Shown: one piece after another, positions 16,100 to 24,025 of the stretch
Numbering within the stretch: the stretch's first letter is position 1
Layout: every line of letters begins with the position of its first letter
Position numbers and translations under genes: made by a program
From: Bacillus sp. KH172YL63
Lineage (GTDB): Bacteria > Bacillota > Bacilli > Bacillales > Bacillaceae_B
Direction: 5' to 3'
Assembly: GCF_011398925.1 (NCBI RefSeq)
Contig: NZ_AP022842.1
Span: forward strand, 2,840,001-2,904,000
DNA length: 64,000 nucleotides
Notes under the pieces: generated by a model
What the model was told of the DNA's origin: nothing
Databases searched by the model: none
Seen by the model: only the letters and a program-made list of their open reading frames with translations

Positions 16100-16711
16100 T
16101 TAATATTTTTGTAGTTCTTTTATTTGTGTTTTATTTAATTTATAAATTTTTCTATCTAGTTTTTTATAATCTGTTCTTACCAAGTTTAATTGATGGATAT
16201 ACTTTTTTAAATCCTCACATAAGTTATTAAATTGTTTATGTAGTTCGGTTTTATAGCTATCAATAGATTTTAAATGGTAGGATTTCTCTTCTTCGTTTAA
16301 GCGCTCCTTAATAATCATAGCCTTTATGTCCAATTCAAATTGTTTAGTCTTTTGATAATTATTAAGTAGCATCCTTAAGTCACTAAGAATTTCATGAAAT
16401 ACTTCCCTCGTCCGAAACATAGTATTCATATTATTAAAGGGGATAGTATGCATCTGCATTTCTCCTATAAGATTAGAAATCAGTTCAATACCATTTATCC
16501 TTGCTTCCAAGTTATTCATATTTTCTGCTTCATTTTCTTCTAGCATTGCGGTTAGATATACTGTTACTCTTCTACAGCTTTCCCAAAGAAGTATTTGAAC
16601 TTGTTTTGATTTCTTTCTATTGTCCCACTTTCTAAGAAGCAATTGTATTACAAAGGTACCGATGGCACCAATCAATGCTGCAATAAAGATTTTTAATAAT
16701 TCATCATTCAA
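16100..16711 (-). CDS. N-terminally anchored helical membrane protein
   Basis: A 203-residue protein with a transmembrane segment at residues 6-26 (LKIFIAALIGAIGTFVIQLLL), a basic stop-transfer stretch (RKWDNRKKSKQ) and a long helical, probably coiled-coil, cytoplasmic part. It lies 8 bp upstream of the similar 195-residue protein and overlaps the XtrA stop by 4 bases. Unrecognised family. The pairing suggests the two products act together at the membrane. Confidence 0.7.
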   Translation of the reverse strand: MNDELLKIFIAALIGAIGTFVIQLLLRKWDNRKKSKQVQILLWESCRRVTVYLTAMLEENEAENMNNLEARINGIELISNLIGEMQMHTIPFNNMNTMFRTREVFHEILSDLRMLLNNYQKTKQFELDIKAMIIKERLNEEEKSYHLKSIDSYKTELHKQFNNLCEDLKKYIHQLNLVRTDYKKLDRKIYKLNKTQIKELQKY

Positions 16712-16911
16712 AACTCTTCCCCCTCATCAAACTTAACCCGTTTCACTTTGCCCTGGTGGGTAACAATTTTCGTTTCCCCGTGAGACGGCAGCTCAGTAAT
16801 CTTCGCCTTCCCATCACAAACCACCACAGCAAAACTTCCTTCTTTATCCATTATATCAATTTCTAGTTTTAAAGTACTAGTGTTAATTTCCAAGTCTGAT
16901 AGTCTCATCAA
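16708..16911 (-). CDS. XtrA/YqaO-like phage protein
   Basis: A 67-residue protein. The C-terminal segment VVVCDGKAKITELPSHGE followed by THQGKVKRVKFDEGEEF is the signature of the PBSX XtrA / skin YqaO family; its function is not established. It overlaps the downstream membrane-protein gene by 4 bases. Its presence together with Xpf- and TerS-like genes supports a PBSX/skin-type origin of this remnant. Confidence 0.85.
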   Translation of the reverse strand: MMRLSDLEINTSTLKLEIDIMDKEGSFAVVVCDGKAKITELPSHGETKIVTHQGKVKRVKFDEGEEF

Positions 16912-17061
16912 GACCCCTCCTGTAGTATAATTAAAATGGTCTACCTAGAAATGCCCTGATTTATTTATATTTCACACAATAAATTTCATTTAATTCCAAC
17001 CAAATTTCCTATGAGTAATTAGTTAATCTTGTACGTTATCCCATTATAGGAGGAATAATAA

Positions 17062-17832
17062 ATGGTTAATCTCCTGCCAATTGATGAACATGCATGGAAA
17101 TTAGACTGCATTCTGAGAACATTAGATATTAATGATAACGATGAGAGCTGGGAACATATCTGTAGTTGGTTACAGATGGCATCTAACGTAGAACAAGTTG
17201 ATTTAATAACAGAGAAATTTGATGCAAGTCTTGCATTCTGTTCCTCAGCTAGACATTTTGAAAATGAAAGGAGTGCTTTACTTTCAAAAATTGCTACAGA
17301 AATTACTATTTTTAACTTTATCTGGGGCGCCTTTGAATCCTTGATAAATAAATTAGAACCTTTAATTGATGGATGTAATATAGGAAAATATGGGAAAGTA
17401 AAGACAGCTCGTTACATAATTAATAAAAATCAAATATCCTTGTTTCCAGGGTACAAAGGAGCACTTGACAAATTATTACAACTTTACAGCTCCTTAAAGA
17501 TTTTACCGAAACATTCTCATGTAAAACATAACGAAAAAGGAATTTTTCTTGTCTATAAGATTCGTAATGAATTTGCACATGGTGCTTATTCAATTCCCCA
17601 TCATCCAGACGATTTTGATTTACACAACTTTGATGATACCGATTTGATAAGGGAATGCTCACGCATTGTACTATTAACTATGCAAATGATCTTAGTTTCG
17701 TATTTTTCCGATAAAAATATTGAACTTGAAAATTTATTTTTATTTGATGAGCTAGATGATATCGATACTGTAATTTTGATTTCTTTATTAAGAAATGTAC
17801 ATGTCCATGGATATACCAATCTAATTTCTTAA
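17062..17832 (+). CDS. HEPN-motif protein, likely prophage cargo
   Basis: A 256-residue soluble protein on the strand opposite to its phage neighbours, with a good GGAGGAATAATAA ATG start and its own terminator. Residues 173-178 read RNEFAH, the Rx4H motif of HEPN ribonuclease domains, within a helical context (FLVYKIRNEFAHGAY). Earlier helices (FNFIWGAFESLINKL) fit Apea/RiboL-PSP-like HEPN proteins. Lone HEPN genes in phage accessory slots are often toxins or abortive-infection proteins. No antitoxin is obvious beside it. The composition is AT-rich. Function as an RNase is inference from the motif. Confidence 0.75.
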   Translation: MVNLLPIDEHAWKLDCILRTLDINDNDESWEHICSWLQMASNVEQVDLITEKFDASLAFCSSARHFENERSALLSKIATEITIFNFIWGAFESLINKLEPLIDGCNIGKYGKVKTARYIINKNQISLFPGYKGALDKLLQLYSSLKILPKHSHVKHNEKGIFLVYKIRNEFAHGAYSIPHHPDDFDLHNFDDTDLIRECSRIVLLTMQMILVSYFSDKNIELENLFLFDELDDIDTVILISLLRNVHVHGYTNLIS

Positions 17833-17888
17833 CTATAGTAGTTTCATCATTCATCTAACAATAGTATCTCATATTACTTCATTTCCTA

Positions 17889-17929
17889 CCCTCCACTTCT
17901 TTTCTCTTAAAGAATGGAGGGATTTTGTT
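17889..17929 (+). terminator. Terminator of the HEPN gene
   Basis: CCCTCCA / TGGAGGG stem with a long loop followed by ATTTTGTTTTT. Confidence 0.65.
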
Positions 17930-18038
17930 TTTAGTAACTTCCAAAAGTATATTTCAGAAAAATCAATCATGATTAGCATAAAGTGTTGAAACATCGTTAC
18001 TACAATATTTACAAACTAAGAAAAATACACTACAACCA

Positions 18039-18893
18039 CTACCCTCTTTTAAAAGCCTTCAATTCAGCGACTAACTTAGCTCGTTCTGCTTCAAAATCAA
18101 ATTCTTCATTCTCAGCTTGGGATGGTTGAAAATATGATTTTTTCTCCTCAAACCAATCCGGCAGTTTCTCTGTGCGAATTGGCCTCACCTTACCATTCCT
18201 CGCAGGTGTTCGCTTGGTTCTCTGCTCTTTAAATTGCTGTTGTTCAGCTCGAGACTGTTCCAATGTCCTAATCCCCTTCTGAGCCCAGTTTTTTAGAATT
18301 GCCTCAACATATCCCCATTTCTTAGTCCCTTGCTCTACAGCAATCTTCATTGCCTCCAGTACCAATTCCTCACAGAGATCATCACACCAAGACACAATCT
18401 TTTGCGGTATATAACCTCCCAAGACCCCAAACCCCTCTTGCTCGTAAAACTGAAACGGATTGAGTGATGCAGGTGAATCATCTACTACATCTTCTTTTAG
18501 TTTCGTTTTGTTTAGTTTATGTTTAGGTATGGTCAACTGTTGGTCATCGGATTGGTATCCATATTGGTATACGGATTGGGTATCAGATTGGTATAGCGAT
18601 TGGTCAACTGAGTTGACCAATGACTTTACCTTATAGATGGGAGCCTTCCCTTTCTTTCCTTTTTCGTACTCAATCAGTTCATTTTCGATAAGCTTTATTC
18701 GAGCATTAACCAACCCCTGTTTAGAAAGGCCAGTCAATTTCTCTACTGTGGAGTTTGGCGCATTGAATCGTTCTTTCCAGCCAGCCATATTGTTTATAGC
18801 CATCAGTGTGTGCCATAACGCAATTGCGCTGGTATTAAGATCGTTCAGTAGCAACCAATCCTTAAAAGCTTTGAGTTCCTTTAGATAATTCAA
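18039..18893 (-). CDS. Phage replication protein with DnaD domain (YqaL-like)
   Basis: A 284-residue phage initiator/replisome organiser. The N-terminal winged helix (WHTLMAINNMAGWKERF, then NSTVEKLTGLSKQGLVNARIKL) is followed by a linker with three QSDxQ-type short repeats and the DnaD domain: PFQFYEQEGFGVLGGYIPQKI and VLEAMKIAVEQGTKKWGYVEAILKNWAQKGI. It is the counterpart of skin YqaL and lies downstream of AbrB and RecT in the same order as in skin. It appears intact. No helicase gene is near it, so it would have relied on host DnaC/DnaI. Confidence 0.88.
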   Translation of the reverse strand: MNYLKELKAFKDWLLLNDLNTSAIALWHTLMAINNMAGWKERFNAPNSTVEKLTGLSKQGLVNARIKLIENELIEYEKGKKGKAPIYKVKSLVNSVDQSLYQSDTQSVYQYGYQSDDQQLTIPKHKLNKTKLKEDVVDDSPASLNPFQFYEQEGFGVLGGYIPQKIVSWCDDLCEELVLEAMKIAVEQGTKKWGYVEAILKNWAQKGIRTLEQSRAEQQQFKEQRTKRTPARNGKVRPIRTEKLPDWFEEKKSYFQPSQAENEEFDFEAERAKLVAELKAFKRG

Positions 18894-18903
18894 GTCATCA
18901 CCT

Positions 18904-19167
18904 CTATGCTTGTCTTACGTATGAAATAGCTGCTGAAATAGATTCCCTATCATCTTGGTTCGTTGCGTCTGACAAAGCATTCTCAAGCCATGTAAGCGTA
19001 TTATTTTTTGTAACATCCTTTTGATAAGGTCTGAAGACAATACCACCATGATCTAGAAACATTTCTAATGGGGTGCCACTATTCAATCCCTGTGTTCTTC
19101 TAATCTCCTTTGGAATAACCACTCTACCTAATTCATCAATCTTTCTTACGATTCCAGTTGCCTTCAT
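18904..19167 (-). CDS. AbrB/SpoVT-type transition regulator
   Basis: An 87-residue AbrB-family DNA-binding protein. The swapped-hairpin domain is textbook: MKATGIVRKIDELGRVVIPKEI, then RTQGL (about residues 1-28), followed by a short C-terminal multimerisation helix region. The start overlaps the stop of the upstream PKWIWEK protein by 3 bases. Phage-borne AbrB homologues often tune early gene expression or host transition-state genes; the target here is unknown. Confidence 0.88.
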   Translation of the reverse strand: MKATGIVRKIDELGRVVIPKEIRRTQGLNSGTPLEMFLDHGGIVFRPYQKDVTKNNTLTWLENALSDATNQDDRESISAAISYVRQA

Positions 19168-19343
19168 AATTCCTCTTCCTTCCTTTCACATATCGCTTTC
19201 CCCTCATTAACACCTTTTACGTGATAATGGGGATATCGCTTCATATAGTCCAATACGAGACTTTTCAGCTCTTCCTTACTCTGAGCCTTCTCCCAAATCC
19301 ATTTTGGAAGAAGGACTCTGTAAGGTACTTCATGGTTAATCAA
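19164..19343 (-). CDS. Small conserved phage protein with PKWIWEK motif, second copy
   Basis: A 59-residue ORF with a TTG start (19341-19343) that overlaps the final codons of the RecT gene. It shares YRVLLPKWIWEKA and DYMKRYPHYHV with the ORF at 2509-2673. It links the recombinase gene to the abrB-dnaD pair. The function is unknown, but the repeated position next to different annealases suggests an accessory role in phage recombination or replication. Confidence 0.7.
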   Translation of the reverse strand: MINHEVPYRVLLPKWIWEKAQSKEELKSLVLDYMKRYPHYHVKGVNEGKAICERKEEEL

Positions 19344-20180
19344 ATTTCATATCCATAGTGTCTTGTGCTGATTCTTTTTTATTTTTCTTTGACTTAGATT
19401 CTTTTGCCGGTTCTTCCGTTTGTTCTACCTGGACCTCATATTCAATTGTGTTGTCATCCTCTTCAGGTGTAATATCTTTCAATTCCCGATCCTCGTTATC
19501 TTCAATAACAGCCTTTTGCATTTCTACTGAGAGAATGCCCCATTTAGATAAGAGATTCTTTAGTACCGTTTTCATGGCCATAGCATCCCAGTCATTCTTC
19601 CAACCAAAATCGGATTTACTGAATTTCTTCCGATGCTTCTCTACATGTTCTCGGGTCCAGTAGACGGTTTTTCTAAATCCATTAAGTAGTTCAAAATAAG
19701 CTGCATATCCAATGACGGCTTCTGACTCTCTTTGCTCAAAATCGATATCGATTTCCTCTGTTAGGGGATTCCATTTAATCAACTCCCCTTCATGAATCGG
19801 TGTGACGTTTATATACCGATACTGTCCGGTTCTAAGGGCTAATTGAATATAACCTTTATATCCAAGTTGAAATTGTGCCTTTCCCCATATGGAACAATCC
19901 AGGCATACCCTAAATTCTTATCTACTGGGAGATCTAATGTTGCTGCAATCATCGCTGAAGAAATAACTGACAATGGTTCAGCTTTTTGTAGCATCTTTTC
20001 ATTGTTGTAAAGGCTAAGGATAGAGGCGGTAAACTGTGTTGCTCGTTTACCTAATACCTCTTCAAAGCGCTTAATCACACTAGGGCTAGCTAGTAACCCT
20101 TTCATAGTGGAACCTTGTGTAGAAGGAGCTTGTCCATTCTTGTTAGCTAGTTGAGTTTTAAGAGTTTGATTAGTGGCCAT
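19336..20180 (-). pseudogene. recT: RecT recombinase (YqaK-like), single-base frameshift
   Basis: The RecT/YqaK annealase is split into two frames. The N-terminal part (20180 to about 19878) reads KGLLASPSVIKRFEEVLGKRA and LGYAWIVPYGE; the C-terminal part reads AQFQLGYKGYIQLALRTGQY, then KWNPLTEEIDIDFE and FRKTVYWTREHVEKHRKKFS. One A is missing in a GGGGAAAGG run near 19877-19885; adding it restores a continuous frame. It is either a real inactivating deletion or a homopolymer sequencing error. YqaJ, the exonuclease partner, lies directly upstream and is also damaged. Confidence 0.88.
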
Positions 20181-21047
20181 TATTTTGCCTCCTTGATATC
20201 AAATCGTCTATAAGCACTCTTTTTGGTTACTTCTTTATATATATTCGGAAACATCTCTTTTAATAGCTTTGAATCTACTCTATTTGATTCTATCGGCTTC
20301 CAGGCTACTTCATAATTCGAGCAGAACCCTAATTCTGCTTCTTTTAATTCATGCTGCAGGTCATGCTGAATATGTTTTTTCTGTTTTTCTAATTCGCTAA
20401 TGGTCTTCTTCAAATCGAAGTACTCAAGGATGCGATCTTTATTGGTACTCTGTAACTCAATGGACTTACCCTTTTCAGCTTTGGCATACTTTTCTTTTAA
20501 GTACTTTTCAGCAGCACTCGATCCGTCCAGGGCCGGGGGATTCCCTCTCATTACGTGGTATTCCCAAAAATGCTTTTCAGCTTCAAAAATAATGCTGATC
20601 AACTCTTCGTCACGATTCACTTCTTTACATATAAATTTGTTACCGCCTATCAAGACCGCGATGTATGCCTTGGGGTATCCGAGTACACCTAAGTAATGCT
20701 GCACTTGTACCAAGTAAGACTCAGGTATTTCTTCGCTCTCCCAATCTTTCGCAAGAAACTGATTGGCTGTTTTACATTCAAGTAACGCTTCTTCCCCTAC
20801 AACCTTACGATCTATGTTGGCGATAATGTACTCATGGTCAGGATGATGAAGGATGGCATTTCTTTTTCGTACCTTCTTCCCCATACGCACTTCAAATTCT
20901 TTTGCGACCATATCCTCAAAGAGATTTCCAAAGTAGGCAGCTTCACTGGATGATTCTTCAATAAGTACCTGTCCGGTTTTCTCAAGCCATAATTCAAAAG
21001 GGGTTTTATATTTATTAAGTCCGAGGATGATGCTTGACGCTTTGGAG
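20180..21047 (-). pseudogene. YqaJ-family viral recombination exonuclease, start deleted
   Basis: A YqaJ-type exonuclease that pairs with RecT. In-frame homology runs upstream of the first ATG (20909-20911) through NLFEDMVAKEF, TPFELWLEKTGQ and ASSIILGLNKYK to about 21047, where the family's GIGGSD start region is cut off. Catalytic elements seen are the EDM..EFE acidic site and EALLECKTAN (the ExK motif). A stop codon follows immediately upstream of the junction, so no normal start exists. The ATG at 20909 would give a protein without the first catalytic region. Confidence 0.85.
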
Positions 21048-21065
21048 AAAAAAATATTGCTTCAG

Positions 21066-21152
21066 ATGTTCACGAAAAAGATAGTTGTTGATCGGGTTAG
21101 TGACCAGTTGAAACCTGAATGCTTGGAGATAATAGAGGTTGAGTTTTATTAA
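21066..21152 (+). pseudogene. Tail of an unidentified gene at a deletion junction
   Basis: An open frame of 28 codons (MFTKKIVVDRVSDQLKP...EVEFY) on the plus strand ends in TAA just before a terminator and faces the beheaded YqaJ gene. It reads like the last part of a longer protein whose upstream part was deleted in the same event that removed the YqaJ start. Not recognised. Confidence 0.35.
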
Positions 21153-21157
21153 ACAAA

Positions 21158-21190
21158 TAAAAAAGAGATCTTATATTTGATCTCTTTTTT
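21158..21190. terminator. Bidirectional terminator
   Basis: AAAAGAGATC / GATCTCTTTT stem flanked by A and T runs on both sides. It serves the CapA-family gene (minus) and any rightward transcript. Confidence 0.8.
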
Positions 21191-21219
21191 ATACCTTATA
21201 ACTAAATAAAGATTTAAAT

Positions 21220-22536
21220 TTAAATCATAGTGTTATTCAGTGAAATCGTGCCATTCTGTATTTCTATCTCTGTATTAAATTCAGAGGAAAGTTCTTTCAA
21301 TTTTATTAGTGTTTCTTCGTTGTTACTCAAATAAGGGGTTCCTCTTTGATGTCTGGATAAACCATATCCTAAATCTACTGGATAGAGCTTTAATTCTTTC
21401 AATTTCCCTTTTTCCATTGTCCATTCTGGAATGACTGAAACCCATGCATCAGGGTATGATCCAAATCCTCTTGTATCATTATTACTTCTCGCTTCTAAAG
21501 CATCAACTACGTTGTGTTCACTATTAAGCCCCAACTTCGAATAAAAATCAGAAGGTAAGTGTGAGACAGTTTCATTTTGAAAAATAAAATTTCCTAGACT
21601 ATAAAAAATTGGACACCCTTTATAAATTTCAATCCCTCTTAAAACATGTGGCCCATGCCCAATTACAGCATGTGCCCCTTCGTCAATACAATTTCTAGCA
21701 AATTCCTTTAGAAATTCAGCAGGTTTGTCTAAGGAACCTTCACCTATTTCATGAGAGTGTATACTAACTAATACATAGTCAGCTTGTTGCTTTGCTTCGG
21801 CGATTTTACTCAATATCCTTTTAAGATCTTTTTTATTTGGCTTTGTAAACTTTCCTTCTTGTTCCCCTTCCTGAAATAAAAGCTTACTAAACGGTATATA
21901 TTTCTCATCAATTTTATTTATTAGTCCTTTTTCTACACCTTGCTCATAAAACCCATTAACATTAGCTGACTTTTCGATAATTTTTAATTGTTCCAGTTTC
22001 TCTTTAGAAAGAACATGTACAGTATTATGACGTAATGGGTTAATTCCAGGACGACCAATCATATCAGAGCGTTGTTCCCCGGCAGCCATCGCTTCATTAA
22101 AAGTAGAAGTGGCAGCTATTAAAGCTACTCTACCAGAGTTGGTCTCTAAATAGCGTGCTTGAGTAGCCTCTGCAAGATTATCACCTACCCCTGCATGTAC
22201 AAAGTTATGATGATTCAAATATGTTTTTGTTCCCTTTAAGCCTCCATACGAATAATCGAGTGTATGATTATTTGCCCAAGCCACTAAGTTAAATCCATAT
22301 GACTTTAAGTCTAATAGTACATCAGGATCTGCTATTGCCCACGTTCCTCCACTTAGTGCTGAAGGGAATCCTTCAAAACGATGAGTAGTAACTTCCAAAT
22401 TTGTGAAACGAACTTCTGCTCTCATAAAAAGGTCTGTAAGTTTATGAAACGAAGGTGATTGGTTGGGAATTCTTCTAGTGATAAAACTATCTCCAGTAGC
22501 AATAAATTTCATTTCCTTATCAGTTTCTACATGCAT
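21220..22536 (-). CDS. CapA-family metallophosphatase-like protein
   Basis: A 438-residue protein of the CapA/PgsA (PGA_cap) fold, which belongs to the calcineurin-like metallophosphoesterase superfamily. Family motifs in order are ATGDSFITR (about residues 13-21), RFTNLEVT, WANNHTLDYSYGGL, YVLVSIHSHEIG, and HAVIGHGPHVLRGIEIYKGCPIFYSLGNF (described as one region near residues 284-312). There is no signal peptide or anchor, unlike PgsA, so it is probably cytoplasmic. The ATG follows GAGG with 8-nt spacing. It is the last gene downstream of the tandem peptide genes and the GRDP-like gene, with no other capsule genes nearby, which suggests an enzyme acting on the peptide rather than polyglutamate. 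That is inference. Confidence 0.85.
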   Translation of the reverse strand: MHVETDKEMKFIATGDSFITRRIPNQSPSFHKLTDLFMRAEVRFTNLEVTTHRFEGFPSALSGGTWAIADPDVLLDLKSYGFNLVAWANNHTLDYSYGGLKGTKTYLNHHNFVHAGVGDNLAEATQARYLETNSGRVALIAATSTFNEAMAAGEQRSDMIGRPGINPLRHNTVHVLSKEKLEQLKIIEKSANVNGFYEQGVEKGLINKIDEKYIPFSKLLFQEGEQEGKFTKPNKKDLKRILSKIAEAKQQADYVLVSIHSHEIGEGSLDKPAEFLKEFARNCIDEGAHAVIGHGPHVLRGIEIYKGCPIFYSLGNFIFQNETVSHLPSDFYSKLGLNSEHNVVDALEARSNNDTRGFGSYPDAWVSVIPEWTMEKGKLKELKLYPVDLGYGLSRHQRGTPYLSNNEETLIKLKELSSEFNTEIEIQNGTISLNNTMI

Positions 22537-22579
22537 GTAATAATCCTCGTTCCCTTTTGTTAATTGATAATTGGTGAAA

Positions 22580-22975
22580 TTACTCTGTGCCCTCTAATCT
22601 GTATCCGTACTCTTTCTCCCAAATGTCGTTTCCAGTTTCAGATATCTCTCCTAAAACAGGAAGTTCTTCTGATTTTTTTCCGAATCCAGCTTTGTGTGTA
22701 AGTATTCCGTTAAAGTATCCTTTACAATCAGGATAATAATTTTGAGGGTGTAGCATGTGAAGATGCCAAACCTCATCAATTGATTTTGTAGGGCTAAAAG
22801 GTCTTTTAGGATATTTTTTTATTAATTTCCAAAACATCTTGTATTCTTTAACCATTCCCTCTATTTCTTCTTTGTTCCTTCCATCAAAATATTTACCATA
22901 AAGTTCACACGCTTCTACCAAGTCTATTGATATTTCAGGTAGTTCAACATTTTCTAAAACTGATTTAGTCTCCAT
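22580..22975 (-). CDS. GRDP-like (glycine-rich domain protein-like) small protein
   Basis: A 131-residue soluble protein. The segment KSIDEVWHLHMLHPQNYYPDC followed by KGYFNGILTHKAGFG matches the WHxHxL...Y..DC....G...H pattern of the glycine-rich-domain-protein-like family (PF07173 type). These conserved His and Cys could bind a metal. The start follows AAGGGG. It lies between the tandem peptide genes and the CapA-family gene, on the same strand with short spacing (43 bp to capA), so the three likely form one operon. Biochemical function of the family in bacteria is not known to me. Confidence 0.7.
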   Translation of the reverse strand: METKSVLENVELPEISIDLVEACELYGKYFDGRNKEEIEGMVKEYKMFWKLIKKYPKRPFSPTKSIDEVWHLHMLHPQNYYPDCKGYFNGILTHKAGFGKKSEELPVLGEISETGNDIWEKEYGYRLEGTE

Positions 22976-23030
22976 AATAAATAATCCCCTTTATTAAATA
23001 TGTAATTTATTTTCTAACCCTCTATAAGTC

Positions 23031-23058
23031 GAGAAAGGGCATAAAATTGCCCTTTCTC
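23031..23058 (-). promoter_or_regulatory. Strong hairpin between the peptide genes and the enzyme genes
   Basis: GAGAAAGGGC / GCCCTTTCTC, a perfect 10-bp stem with an 8-nt loop. On the minus-strand transcript it has no U run after it, so it is more likely a processing or stabilising hairpin than a full terminator. It would favour high levels of the peptide mRNA over the downstream enzymes. Confidence 0.6.
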
Positions 23059-23069
23059 TTTATTAAAAA

Positions 23070-23166
23070 TTAGTTTGTTTTGTCGTCCGCTACTTCACCG
23101 ATACATAGTTCATTTGGCTTTTTATCAGCTACTTCTCCAATACATAATTCGTTTGGCTTTTTCCAT
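23070..23166 (-). pseudogene. Peptide gene copy 4 (most downstream), out of frame
   Basis: It has five A after ATGG instead of seven in the intact copy, which shifts the frame after MEK and ends at an early stop. The second internal repeat (KKPNELCIGEVAD, then DKTN and stop) is intact downstream but unreachable from the normal start. It is nearest to the GRDP-like gene. Confidence 0.7.
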
Positions 23167-23206
23167 GTTCATTTCCCCCTCTCAATTGGATCATCTAAAT
23201 GATGTT

Positions 23207-23304
23207 TTAGTTTGTTTTGTCGTCCGCTACTTCACCGATACATAGTTCATTTGGCTTTTATCAGCTACTTCTCCAATACATAATTCGTTTGGCTTTTTTT
23301 CCAT
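23207..23304 (-). pseudogene. Peptide gene copy 3, frameshifted in the middle
   Basis: The leader run has seven A, so the first repeat MEKKPNELCIGEVAD is read correctly. The second run has four A instead of five, so translation continues as KSQMNYVSVK and stops. A shortened peptide with one core copy could still be made. Confidence 0.65.
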
Positions 23305-23344
23305 GTTCATTTCCCCCTCTCAATTGGATCATCTAAATGATGTT

Positions 23345-23442
23345 TTAGTTTGTTTTGTCGTCCGCTACTTCACCGATACATAGTTCATTTGGCTTTTTAT
23401 CAGCTACTTCTCCAATACATAATTCGTTTGGCTTTTTTCCAT
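23345..23442 (-). pseudogene. Peptide gene copy 2, out of frame at the leader
   Basis: It has six A after ATGG instead of seven. The frame becomes MEKSQTNYVLEK and stops. The rest of the unit, including the second internal repeat, matches the intact copy. Confidence 0.7.
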
Positions 23443-23480
23443 GTTCATTTCCCCCTCAATTGGATCATCTAAATGATGTT

Positions 23481-23585
23481 TTAGTTTGTTTTGTCGTCCG
23501 CTACTTCACCGATACATAGTTCATTTGGCTTTTTATCAGCTACTTCTCCAATACATAATTCGTTTGGCTTTTTTTCCATGTTCAT
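23481..23585 (-). CDS. Intact repeat-built precursor-like peptide, copy 1
   Basis: A 34-residue peptide starting at ATG 23583-23585, nine bases after AAGGAGG (23595-23601). Its sequence is MNMEK, two tandem copies of KPNELCIGEVADK-type units, and the tail DKTN. Each unit has a single Cys in LCIGE, flanked by acidic residues, and no signal peptide is present. It is the first gene after the promoter region and the only in-frame member of four. Duplicated core units plus neighbouring enzymes and an exporter are typical of ribosomally made, modified peptides (RiPPs) or of processed signalling peptides. I know no described family with this motif. Confidence 0.8.
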   Translation of the reverse strand: MNMEKKPNELCIGEVADKKPNELCIGEVADDKTN

Positions 23586-23601
23586 TTCCCATTTCCTCCT
23601 T

Positions 23602-24025
23602 AATATTCAATTGATAGCTACACTTTGCTATTTTAAGATAGAAAAAATAATAGTTTCGTTAACTATTCAAATATTCAACTTATTAATATTATTCTGATTT
23701 TAAAGTTGAAATTTTTTTAATATATTTTCTTTATCATATTTCGACAAAACTTCGCTATCCATTTATAACCATATTTTATAAAATGTCTCATGTCAAAAAC
23801 TTTTTATATTCTTTTAGGCATATATTCTTTTGGGAATATTTTTGATTTTTTTCTATTTCTTGTAAAAAAATTGTGATATTTAGGTTATATTTGTATTGTT
23901 AGATTATTTAGAGTAGTAAAAATAAACCATGATGTTAATAAGGAGATGAAACTTTTTAGCTATTAGGATAACTACCACTGCTAGAGCTATTAATACACTA
24001 AATGATTAATCAAGGAGCGATCTAC
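23602..24025. promoter_or_regulatory. AT-rich divergent control region of the peptide locus
   Basis: About 420 bp without a supported gene. It separates the leftward peptide-enzyme operon from the rightward MFS gene. It is very AT-rich. A TTGTGATATTTAG...TATTGT arrangement near 23871-23900 could be a rightward promoter, and AAGGAG sites precede only trivial ORFs (for example a six-codon ORF at 23944). No clear operator repeats were found. Confidence 0.5.

Larger units (their letters stand above)
23070..23585 (-). repeat. Tandem array of four 137-138-bp units, each a peptide gene
   Basis: Four direct repeats with starts about 137-138 bp apart (ATG at 23577-23579, 23440-23442, 23302-23304 and 23164-23166). 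The units differ almost only in poly-A length and a two-base change in the spacer of one unit. Each unit holds a ribosome binding site, a short ORF made of two internal repeats, and a spacer with a small ATCAT/ATGAT inverted repeat. Confidence 0.93.

Noticed and set aside
19839..20180. Programmed frameshift in recT
   Set aside because: No slippery heptamer with a downstream pseudoknot is apparent, and RecT is not known to use frameshifting; a plain deletion or read error is simpler.
23070..23585. The four direct repeats as a CRISPR array
   Set aside because: Units are about 137 bp, nearly identical over their whole length, and contain ribosome binding sites and ORFs; there are no variable spacers and no cas genes.
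23944..23964. Six-codon ORF before the MFS gene as an attenuator leader peptide
   Set aside because: The AAGGAG site abuts the ATG with no spacing, and no alternative hairpins around the MFS start were evident.
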